Of a stretch of 14,339 nucleotides of DNA, positions 7,867-14,339 are shown piece after piece. A program made the translations under genes and the position numbers. Origin of the DNA: Cellvibrionales bacterium (lineage in GTDB: Bacteria; Pseudomonadota; Gammaproteobacteria; Pseudomonadales; UBA7434); NCBI GenBank assembly GCA_003492055.1, contig DMZE01000233.1, forward strand, positions 3,703-18,041. The letters are read 5' to 3'. Position 1 is the stretch's first letter; the number at the start of each line of letters is the position of its first letter. The notes under the pieces were generated by a model. The model did no database searches. It saw nothing but the letters and a program-made list of their open reading frames with translations, and was not told the origin of the DNA.

Positions 7867-8364
7867 ATGGCCATACTCGATATCTTAGAATTTCCCGATC
7901 CTCAGCTCAGAACGATTGCTCGTCCTGTCAAAGAGGTGGATGCGCGCATTCAGCAATTGATCAGCGATATGACTGAAACCATGTATGACGCTGAAGGTAT
8001 TGGCCTTGCCGCGACTCAAGTTAATGTGCACAGACAAGTTGTTGTTATCGATGTTTCTGAAGAGCGCGATACTCCCCTCGTTTTTATCAATCCCAGTATT
8101 GAAGTACTCGACCCAGAATTACACAGCTATCAAGAAGGCTGCTTATCTGTACCTGGATACTATGAAGAAGTATCACGGCCGACTGGCGTTAAAGTAAAAG
8201 CGTTAAATGAAAAAGGTGAGTCCTTTGAAATCATCACCGATGGTTTACTTGCTGTATGTGTACAGCATGAAATGGATCATCTTAACGGTAAACTATTTGT
8301 TGATTATATTTCTGCCCTTAAGCGCAATCGTATAAAACAGAAACTACAAAAAGAGCGCCGCTAA
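7867..8364 (+). CDS. def: Peptide deformylase
   Basis: A 165-residue metalloenzyme (Fe2+ in the cell) that removes the formyl group from the N-terminal methionine of new proteins. All three family motifs are intact: GIGLAATQV (44-52) with Gln51, EGCLSVP (90-96) with metal ligand Cys92, and QHEMDH (133-138) with metal ligands His134 and His138 and catalytic Glu135. This is a class I bacterial form, similar in length to E. coli Def (169). The start ATG has only a weak purine-rich AGAAATAGA upstream. It opens the plus-strand run; fmt follows after 52 bp, so the enzyme that adds the formyl group and the one that removes it are co-transcribed. Confidence 0.98.
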   Translation: MAILDILEFPDPQLRTIARPVKEVDARIQQLISDMTETMYDAEGIGLAATQVNVHRQVVVIDVSEERDTPLVFINPSIEVLDPELHSYQEGCLSVPGYYEEVSRPTGVKVKALNEKGESFEIITDGLLAVCVQHEMDHLNGKLFVDYISALKRNRIKQKLQKERR

Positions 8365-8406
8365 ATTTATTTATTCGCTTTCTTGCTATTCACTTAAGCC
8401 ATCGAC

Positions 8407-8409
8407 AGG
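8407..8409 (+). promoter_or_regulatory. Ribosome binding site for the TTG start of fmt
   Basis: AGG (in CAGGT) lies seven bases before TTG 8417. No ATG or GTG lies in frame nearby upstream, and the conserved Fmt sequence RIIFAGTP begins at the second codon. Confidence 0.6.
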
Positions 8410-8416
8410 TAAAAAC

Positions 8417-9376
8417 TTGCGCATTATTTTTGCTGGTACTCCGCAATTTTCAGCAGACCATTTACAAGCCTTATTAGATCAAGGCCAACATCAAGTGGTC
8501 GCCGTTTACACGCAGCCCGACCGCCGCTCAGGTCGTGGGAAAAAACTGCAAGCTTCGCCGGTTAAAAAAATTGCCGAACAAGCTAATATCCCCGTATTAC
8601 AACCACTGACATTAAAAGACGAGGACGCATTGCAAGCGCTCGCGCAACTCAATGCCGACGTGATGATTGTTGCCGCTTATGGATTATTACTTCCTCAAGC
8701 CGCATTAGATACGCCGAAGTTTGGTTGCATTAATATTCATGCTTCTTTATTACCGCGCTGGCGCGGTGCAGCACCTATCGAAAGAGCTATTATTGCTGGC
8801 GACCCCATCAGCGGCATTACTATTATGCAAATGGCGATTGGCCTAGACACTGGAGACATGCTATTTAAATCTTCCTGTGATATTACCGACGATGAAACGG
8901 GCGACAGCTTGCGCAGCAAGATGACAGCGTTAGGTATTCCATTATTATTTAAAACGCTCTCCACCATTGATGCTCAAACATTAGCGCCTGAACCACAAAA
9001 CGATAGCGACAGTAATTACGCTGTAAAAATAGATAAAAAAGAAGCCTTAATCAACTGGCATGAATCGGCAGAACATATTAATCGCAAAATTCGCGCGTTT
9101 ACCTCTGCCATGGGTTGCCATACTTTTTTAAATGATCAGCGTATTCGCATTATTAAAGCTCTGCCAATGCCGAGCAGCAACAAGGCTATTGCCGGCAGTG
9201 TTATTGCCATTAATAAAAAAACCATTACTGTGCAATGCCATAACAGTTGCCTTGAAATCTCTATGGTGCAAATACCTGGCGCCAAAGCCATGGATATTGC
9301 CTCCCTTCTCAATGGCCGACCCGATTTTTTTAGTCTCGGCGATTGTTTTTCCTCGCCTATAGAAAGCGAGCAATAA
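8417..9376 (+). CDS. fmt: Methionyl-tRNA formyltransferase
   Basis: A 319-residue enzyme that transfers formyl from 10-formyl-THF to Met-tRNA(fMet). The N-terminal Rossmann domain starts RIIFAGTPQFSADHL, with YTQPDRRSGRGKKL in the conserved loop. The catalytic block is INIHASLLPRWRGAAP, with Asn106 and His108, followed by LDTGDM with Asp144. The C-terminal OB-like domain begins near residue 205 (VKIDKKEALINW). One deviation: the motif that reads RAFNPWP in E. coli is RAFTSAMGC here; this is not an active-site element. The start codon is TTG, supported by alignment to the family N terminus and an AGG at good spacing. The stop is 4 bp before rsmB, so the two are probably coupled. Confidence 0.98.
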   Translation: MRIIFAGTPQFSADHLQALLDQGQHQVVAVYTQPDRRSGRGKKLQASPVKKIAEQANIPVLQPLTLKDEDALQALAQLNADVMIVAAYGLLLPQAALDTPKFGCINIHASLLPRWRGAAPIERAIIAGDPISGITIMQMAIGLDTGDMLFKSSCDITDDETGDSLRSKMTALGIPLLFKTLSTIDAQTLAPEPQNDSDSNYAVKIDKKEALINWHESAEHINRKIRAFTSAMGCHTFLNDQRIRIIKALPMPSSNKAIAGSVIAINKKTITVQCHNSCLEISMVQIPGAKAMDIASLLNGRPDFFSLGDCFSSPIESEQ

Positions 9377-9380
9377 TGTA

Positions 9381-10724
9381 ATGAAAGATGTGCGTGCGCT
9401 AGCCGCCAAAGCCCTTGCTCGAGTTATTAGTCAGGGAGAATCTTTTTCTGCAGATATCGATGCGCTTTCTAATTCTCAATCCACTAACGATGCTAAAGCG
9501 CATGAGAGCACTGACGTCGAAAATAAAGACCGTGCTTTTTATCGTGAGCTTTGCTTTGGTACCTTGCGTCATTTTCATCGACTCGATGCACAATTAAAAC
9601 CCTTATTGAAAAAACCGTTTAGCCAAAAAGACGCAGACATTTACGCCTTACTTCTCACCGGTTTATATCAATTACTCTATTTACGCACACCCGATCACGC
9701 CGCCATTAGTGCTAGCGTTGACGCAGCAAAAAAATTGAAGAAGCCGTGGGCAAGTGGCTTAGTGAATGCGGTACTGAGAAATTTTTTACGTCAGCAAGCG
9801 GAGCCAAGTAACGCTAAACCATTGAGTCCGGCAGCCGATGTCAGCCACCCCAATTGGTTATTTAAGAAAATAAAGAAAGATTGGCCAGAACATTCGCAGG
9901 CGCTTTTCGATTACAACAATAGCGCGCCAGCTATGTCGCTGCGCGTCAACTTAGCTAAAAATAGTCGTGATGATTATCAACAACAATTAACTGCTGCAGG
10001 TATCGAAACCGAACTCGATCCCAACAGCCCATCTGGGCTGCGATTAATACAAGCGGTGGCCGTAAGCGAATTGCCCGACTTTGAGCAAGGCGCGGTTAGC
10101 GTGCAAGATCCCGGTGCTCAGTTAGCCGCTTTATTGCTCGATGTTCAAGGACCAATGCAAGTACTCGATGCCTGCGCTGCACCCGGCGGAAAAACCATAC
10201 ATACGCTAGAGTCAGCAGCAGACTGCCAATTAACCGCCATTGATAGCAGTAGTGAGCGCCTACTTAGAGTAAAAGAGAATCTTGCTCGCTACCAATTGTC
10301 AGCTCGCTGCATTACTGCTGATGCAGCAGCGACGGACACTTGGTGGGACGAACAGCCCTTTGATCGCATCTTGCTCGATGCGCCTTGTTCAGGCACCGGT
10401 ATTATCAGCCATCATCCCGATATCAAGTTTTTGCGCCGCTCCGGCGATTTAGCGCAGTTTGCCGAACAGCAAACAACCCTACTTAATAAGCTTTGGCCAC
10501 TATTAAAAGACGGCGGCCAACTCCTCTATTGCACCTGTTCGATAATGCCTGAAGAGAACGCAGCGGTTATTGATGCTTTCTTAACTCAGACGCCTTCGGC
10601 CAAAGCGTTACCGATTGATGCTCAATGGGGTGTTATCAGCGGATCAGGACGCCAACTACTACCAAATAAGGGCAAAAACGGCGGTTTTTTCTACGCAAGA
10701 CTTAGCAAGTCTGCCACGCTTTAG
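9381..10724 (+). CDS. rsmB: 16S rRNA m5C967 methyltransferase
   Basis: A 447-residue SAM-dependent enzyme that methylates C967 of 16S rRNA. The NusB-like RNA-binding domain (about 1-140) contains FYRELCFGTLRHFHRLD and TGLYQLLYLRTPDHAA. The methyltransferase domain follows from about 180: QDPGAQLAA, VLDACAAPGGKT (261-272, SAM binding), DAPCSGTG with Cys336, and YCTCSIMPEEN with the catalytic Cys386. The pair of cysteines is typical of RNA m5C methyltransferases. A Ser/Asn/Asp-rich linker of about 15 residues (near 30-48) makes it longer than E. coli RsmB (429). The start ATG lies 4 bp after fmt, with a GAAAGCGAG stretch in the fmt end as the likely binding site. It keeps the common def–fmt–rsmB–trkA order. 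Confidence 0.97.
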   Translation: MKDVRALAAKALARVISQGESFSADIDALSNSQSTNDAKAHESTDVENKDRAFYRELCFGTLRHFHRLDAQLKPLLKKPFSQKDADIYALLLTGLYQLLYLRTPDHAAISASVDAAKKLKKPWASGLVNAVLRNFLRQQAEPSNAKPLSPAADVSHPNWLFKKIKKDWPEHSQALFDYNNSAPAMSLRVNLAKNSRDDYQQQLTAAGIETELDPNSPSGLRLIQAVAVSELPDFEQGAVSVQDPGAQLAALLLDVQGPMQVLDACAAPGGKTIHTLESAADCQLTAIDSSSERLLRVKENLARYQLSARCITADAAATDTWWDEQPFDRILLDAPCSGTGIISHHPDIKFLRRSGDLAQFAEQQTTLLNKLWPLLKDGGQLLYCTCSIMPEENAAVIDAFLTQTPSAKALPIDAQWGVISGSGRQLLPNKGKNGGFFYARLSKSATL

Positions 10725-10802
10725 TACGCTTAAACATATAGCATTTTAATGACCGTGTTGGTGATATTTCATTCAGCCGGCAAATAAGATAAAGCAGATA
10801 AC

Positions 10803-12176
10803 ATGAAAATTGTGATATTGGGTGCAGGGCAAGTCGGCGGCACATTAGCAGAAAGTTTAGCCAACGAAAAAATGGATATCACCATTGTCGATAGCGACGG
10901 CCCAAGGCTGCGCGAATTACAAGACAAGCTCGATATTGGTGTTATTAATGGTCATGCCGCTCACCCTGATGTTCTGCATAGCGCCGGCATAGAAGATGCC
11001 GACATGTTAGTCGCCGTAACCGGCTCTGACGAAATCAATATGCTTGCCTGTCAAATTGCTCATTCCATTTACCGCACACCCACCAAAATATGCCGTATTC
11101 GCTCTAATAGCTATGTTGAGCAAAAAAGCTTATTTGCCAACGACGCCATACCCATTGACGTTATTATCGCGCCAGAAAAATTAGTTACTGAACATATTAT
11201 CGGCTTGCTCGAATATCCTGGTGCTTTACAAGTTATCGATTTTGCTAACAGTGCCGTTCAGCTGGTTGCTATTCGCGCCCAAGCTGGCGATAAGTTTATT
11301 GGTGAAACGTTATATAACATCCAAAAAATGACGCCCAAACAAGATGCGCGTGTCGCCGCTATTTTCCGTGGCGATAGAGCGATTAAACCTGAGCGCTCCA
11401 CAGAAATAGAACCGCTCGATGAAGTTTTTTATGTCGCTGCTAAAGAAAATATTCGCCCCGTTATGCGTGAGCTTGGACAACTAAGCCGGCCCTATAATCG
11501 CATTATGATTGCTGGCGGAGGTAATATTGGTTTACGTTTAGCGCAGGCAATAGAAAACCAATACTCAGTAAAAATTATTGAGCAAAATGGTGAACGCGCT
11601 GAAACGCTGTCTGAACAATTAAATAAAACTATCGTATTGCATGGTAGCGCTTCTGATACCGAATTACTTCACAGTGAAAATATTGACAGCATTGATGTCT
11701 TTATTGCACTCACCAATGATGATGAAGCCAACATCATGTCTTCATTACTGGCCAAAAAATTAGGCGCCAGAAAAGTGATTACTTTAATTACCAATCCTGC
11801 TTATGTTGATTTAGTTCAAGGCGAAGATATTGATATCGCCTTTGCGCCTCAGTTAATTACGCTAGGTAGTTTATTAACACATGTGCGACGTGGTGATATG
11901 GCAGCCGTGCATTCACTGCGACGCGGCGCTGCCGAAGCCTTAGAAATTATTGCCCACGGTGATAGTAAAAACTCTAAAGTGGTTGGTAAATGTGTGGCCG
12001 ATATCGAAACACCTAAAGGCGTTAGGATTGGCGCTATTGTGAGAGACGGTAAAGTATTTATTGCTCATCGTGATGTAGTGCTGGAAACCGATGATCACGT
12101 TATTGTATTTTTGGCGGACAAAAAGCAAATACCCGCTGTAGAAGCCCTATTTCAAGTTGGTCTTGGGTTCTTTTAG
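10803..12176 (+). CDS. trkA: Trk potassium uptake regulatory protein TrkA
   Basis: A 457-residue cytosolic, peripheral membrane protein that gates the TrkH potassium channel according to bound nucleotide. It is built from two RCK units. The first has the Rossmann glycine motif GAGQVGGTLAE (7-17) with Asp30 at the end of the second strand, and a C-terminal lobe with RVAAIFRGDR. The second begins RIMIAGGGNIGLRLA (233-247), with Glu260 in the equivalent place, then DVFIALTNDDEANIMSSLLAKK. A final lobe, VVGKCVADIETPKGVRIGAIVRDG, follows. Length and sequence track E. coli TrkA (458) closely. It lies 78 bp after rsmB and 83 bp before trkH. That partner gene is not adjacent in E. coli, so this arrangement puts both subunits in one unit. 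Confidence 0.98.
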   Translation: MKIVILGAGQVGGTLAESLANEKMDITIVDSDGPRLRELQDKLDIGVINGHAAHPDVLHSAGIEDADMLVAVTGSDEINMLACQIAHSIYRTPTKICRIRSNSYVEQKSLFANDAIPIDVIIAPEKLVTEHIIGLLEYPGALQVIDFANSAVQLVAIRAQAGDKFIGETLYNIQKMTPKQDARVAAIFRGDRAIKPERSTEIEPLDEVFYVAAKENIRPVMRELGQLSRPYNRIMIAGGGNIGLRLAQAIENQYSVKIIEQNGERAETLSEQLNKTIVLHGSASDTELLHSENIDSIDVFIALTNDDEANIMSSLLAKKLGARKVITLITNPAYVDLVQGEDIDIAFAPQLITLGSLLTHVRRGDMAAVHSLRRGAAEALEIIAHGDSKNSKVVGKCVADIETPKGVRIGAIVRDGKVFIAHRDVVLETDDHVIVFLADKKQIPAVEALFQVGLGFF

Positions 12177-12259
12177 CCACTATATTACCTACTTATATTA
12201 GCCACTATAAAAATAGGGTTTTTAGCTTTTTTGCTCGTCATATTGAGGTTGTCTAGTTT

Positions 12260-13720
12260 ATGCATTTTTCGATTATAGGTGCGCTGCTGGGTTTGCTGTT
12301 ATTAATTTTCAGCTTAACCATGCTTATTCCCATACCTTTTGCTTTATGGTTTGGTGATGACACAATTCATGTTTTTGTTTCCGCGTTTGCAATAACCGCT
12401 GCAACAGGTGCCGCGCTTTGGCTGCCAAATAGAAAAATTAAACACACTTTAAGAACCCGTGATGGTTTTTTAATTACCGCATTATTCTGGCTGGTACTAG
12501 GTTTATTCGGTGCGCTGCCATTGTTTTTATCTGACGCACCCAACCTCTCTATTACCGATGCTATCTTTGAATCTATATCTGGTTTAACCACCACCGGTGC
12601 CACCGTTATTACGGGTCTTGATGATTTACCTAAATCGATTCTTTACTATCGCCAACAACTTCAATGGTTAGGCGGTATTGGTATTATTGTTATCGCCATA
12701 GCTATTTTACCCATGCTAGGTGTTGGTGGTATGCAATTGTATCGGGCAGAAACACCCGGCCCGATGAAAGACAATAAATTAACCCCGCGTATTACTGGCA
12801 CAGCAAAAGCGTTATTCACTATTTATGTTTTAATGACCATAGGATGCGGTATTACCTATTGGATTGCTGGCATGTCGGCTTTTGATGCATTAGCCCATAG
12901 TTTTTCTACGGTTGCGATAGGTGGGTTTAGTACCCATGATGCCAGTATGGGTTATTTTGATAATCCTATTATTTTATCGGTGGCCGTGGTCTATATGCTG
13001 TTAGCTGGTGTTAATTTCGCTTTGCATTATTTTTCATATCATAACCGTTCACTTAAGGTGTATAGCAAAGACGCTGAATTCCGCTTTTATATTTTAATAA
13101 ACGTATTAGCTATGGCCGTTGTAGTCGCTGGCTTATTACTGCTTAGCGACAGCACACTGAATTTTAGTTGGCAAGAAAGTATTGTGCAGGGTGTTTTTCA
13201 GGTCGTATCCTTAGCAACCACTACCGGTTTCGCTTCTAGTGATTACACACAATGGCCCACTTTTATTCCTGTGTTTATGTTTTTGCTCGCCTTTATGGGT
13301 GCCTCTGCCGGCTCCACAGGCGGCGGTATGAAAGTGATTCGCGTTCTATTAATTGTTAAACAAGGTTACAGAGAATTAGTAAGGCTTGTGCATCCGAATG
13401 CGGTTATCCCTATTAAAATTGGCGACCGGCCGGTTTCTGATCGTGTTATAGGCGCTGTTTGGAGCTTCTTTGCTATTTATATTTTGGTCTATATTTTTAT
13501 GATGCTATTAATTCTAGCAACAGGATTAGATTTTCTAACGGCTTTTTCCGCCGTCGGTGCCAGTATTAATAACCTGGGTCCGGGTCTTGGCGATGTCGCC
13601 GCCCATTATGGCGACATTCCAGCAACCGCAAAGTGGGTACTATGCCTAGCCATGTTATTGGGCCGTCTTGAAGTGTTTACATTGCTGGTGCTATTTACTC
13701 CGGCATTTTGGCGAAAATAA
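12260..13720 (+). CDS. trkH: Trk potassium uptake channel subunit TrkH
   Basis: A 486-residue inner-membrane protein forming the K+ pore with TrkA on its cytosolic side. It has the expected four membrane–pore–membrane repeats plus an extra N-terminal helix pair. The four filter segments are visible: LTTTGAT (Gly113), TVAIGGFST (221-222), ATTTGFAS (Gly323) and NNLGPGL (Gly440). The intramembrane gating-loop region GASAGSTGGGMKV at 347-359 and the ending GRLEVFTLLVLFTPAFWRK are near identical to E. coli TrkH (483). It starts with ATG; GAGG lies 11 bases upstream, a long spacing, so translation may be modest. The gap before it contains a 12-bp direct repeat and an all-A/T stem, neither convincing as a terminator. 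It is the likely end of the plus-strand run. Confidence 0.98.
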   Translation: MHFSIIGALLGLLLLIFSLTMLIPIPFALWFGDDTIHVFVSAFAITAATGAALWLPNRKIKHTLRTRDGFLITALFWLVLGLFGALPLFLSDAPNLSITDAIFESISGLTTTGATVITGLDDLPKSILYYRQQLQWLGGIGIIVIAIAILPMLGVGGMQLYRAETPGPMKDNKLTPRITGTAKALFTIYVLMTIGCGITYWIAGMSAFDALAHSFSTVAIGGFSTHDASMGYFDNPIILSVAVVYMLLAGVNFALHYFSYHNRSLKVYSKDAEFRFYILINVLAMAVVVAGLLLLSDSTLNFSWQESIVQGVFQVVSLATTTGFASSDYTQWPTFIPVFMFLLAFMGASAGSTGGGMKVIRVLLIVKQGYRELVRLVHPNAVIPIKIGDRPVSDRVIGAVWSFFAIYILVYIFMMLLILATGLDFLTAFSAVGASINNLGPGLGDVAAHYGDIPATAKWVLCLAMLLGRLEVFTLLVLFTPAFWRK

Positions 13721-13788
13721 TGCCTATAATTTCAGATATGAGTTTTACCTATCACATTTAAAAGAGCAGAAAAAAACCACCGTTAAGG

Positions 13789-13794
13789 TATAAT
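13789..13794 (+). promoter_or_regulatory. Putative glyQ promoter -10 element with GC-rich discriminator
   Basis: A perfect TATAAT is followed directly by CGCGCGCG. A GC-rich discriminator after the -10 is typical of rRNA and tRNA-related promoters under stringent (ppGpp) control, which would suit a tRNA synthetase gene; this is inference. A matching -35 is not evident, though an A-run lies at 13770-13776. Transcription would start near 13801, giving a leader of about 95 bases. Confidence 0.4.
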
Positions 13795-13825
13795 CGCGCG
13801 CGTTAAAGAGCCGCAACTTCGATTA

Positions 13826-13843
13826 TTGCAAATGATGTTGCAA
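13826..13843 (+). other. Small stem-loop in the glyQ leader
   Basis: TTGCAA, ATGATG, TTGCAA: a 6-pair stem with a 6-base loop. A competing pairing GCAAC/GTTGC with flanking GCC/GGC is also possible in the same leader. No U-run follows, so it is not a terminator. Its role, if any, is unknown. Confidence 0.25.
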
Positions 13844-13895
13844 GGCCGTGTCGTTTTACCTTTTTCCTATTTCTTAGCATGAGTGATTTTAAGCA

Positions 13896-14339
13896 GTGTC
13901 CGATTCTAATAACAGTGCAACGAACAGCACCAAGAAAAATCTAATTAATGGATCAGAGGAGCCTCTGACATTCCAGGAATTGATTTTGACATTACAAAAC
14001 TACTGGGCGAAGCATGGCTGTGTCATTTTGCAGCCACTCGATATGGAAGTAGGCGCAGGTACTTTTCACCCTGCCACATTTTTGCGTTCCATAGGTCCTG
14101 AAACTTGGAATGCGGCCTATGTTCAGCCTTGCCGCCGTCCAACCGACGGTCGCTATGGTGATAATCCCAATCGATTACAACACTATTATCAATTTCAAGT
14201 AGCGCTAAAACCGTCGCCCGACAATATCCAACAATTGTATTTAGACTCGCTCTATGAAATCGGTATTGATCCTAAGGTCCACGATATTCGCTTTGTTGAA
14301 GATAACTGGGAATCACCAACGCTTGGCGCATGGGGTCTT
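13896..14339 (+). CDS. glyQ: Glycyl-tRNA synthetase alpha subunit (5' part)
   Basis: The first 148 codons of the catalytic alpha subunit of the bacterial alpha2-beta2 glycyl-tRNA synthetase; the gene runs off the right edge. From residue 25 it follows GlyQ closely: [22 protein letters not shown], then [54 protein letters not shown] and [21 protein letters not shown]. The start is GTG 13896, three bases after an in-frame TAA at 13890-13892; no in-frame ATG precedes the conserved core. This gives an N-terminal extension about 17 residues longer than E. coli GlyQ, polar and rich in Ser/Asn. The binding site is weak (TTTTAAGC). glyS is expected directly downstream, outside the window. Confidence 0.95.
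   Translation, partial: MSDSNNSATNSTKKNLINGSEEPLTFQELILTLQNYWAKHGCVILQPLDMEVGAGTFHPATFLRSIGPETWNAAYVQPCRRPTDGRYGDNPNRLQHYYQFQVALKPSPDNIQQLYLDSLYEIGIDPKVHDIRFVEDNWESPTLGAWGL

Noticed and set aside
10674..10693. AAAAAC-GGCG-GTTTTT inverted repeat near the rsmB end
   Set aside because: It lies inside the codons for the conserved GGFFYA motif, so the coding sequence explains it.
12173..12209. Direct repeat TTAGCCACTATA at 12173-12184 and 12198-12209 between trkA and trkH
   Set aside because: Two short A/T-rich copies, the first overlapping the trkA stop; no larger pattern or known site. Most likely local duplication or chance.
12208..12236. Stem TAAAAA/TTTTTA followed by a T-run before trkH, terminator-like
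   Set aside because: The stem is all A-U and too weak for an intrinsic terminator, and trkH just downstream is expected to be co-transcribed with trkA.
13832..13882. 16-codon ORF in the glyQ leader, whose TGA overlaps another short ATG frame
   Set aside because: No binding site and no run of glycine codons as expected for an attenuation leader peptide.

Overview
The window is a chromosomal housekeeping region of a gammaproteobacterium. I infer a marine lineage near Pseudomonas and Cellvibrionales, but the sequence does not fix the genus. Evidence for this is the block lysM–dprA–tsaC–hemF–aroE facing def–fmt–rsmB–trkA–trkH, with glyQ beyond it. From memory, this resembles the origin-proximal region of Pseudomonas, and part of it matches the aroE–tsaC / dprA–def–fmt–rsmB–trkA cluster of E. 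coli. The DNA is moderately A/T-leaning. I see no mobile element, tRNA, rRNA or CRISPR array.

Layout. A plus-strand gamma-carbonic-anhydrase-family gene (148-678) converges on a seven-gene minus-strand run. In transcription order this run is: LysM envelope protein, dprA, purE, tsaC, hemF, aroE, and a secreted TIGR03790-type protein of unknown function. The LysM gene diverges from the plus-strand run def, fmt, rsmB, trkA, trkH across a gap of about 400 bp. After a gap of 175 bp with its own likely promoter, glyQ runs off the right edge.

How the genes work together. def and fmt act at the two ends of the N-formyl-methionine cycle. rsmB (16S rRNA m5C967), tsaC (tRNA t6A) and glyQ (glycyl-tRNA) also serve translation. 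trkA and trkH form a potassium uptake system. aroE, hemF and purE serve shikimate, heme and purine synthesis. dprA handles incoming single-stranded DNA. Tight spacing (TIGR03790 3 bp after aroE, tsaC at the purE stop, rsmB 4 bp after fmt) points to operons and translational coupling.

I do not see a new multi-gene system. The points most worth a second look are:
- the uncharacterised secreted TIGR03790 protein;
- a TsaC that has lost its usual WPGP motif and carries a polar insert;
- purE with no purK beside it;
- a strand-biased RNA hairpin between lysM and dprA;
- a pair of GYCATGAC sites exactly 42 bp apart in the lysM/def divergent region;
- four genes with GTG or TTG starts.
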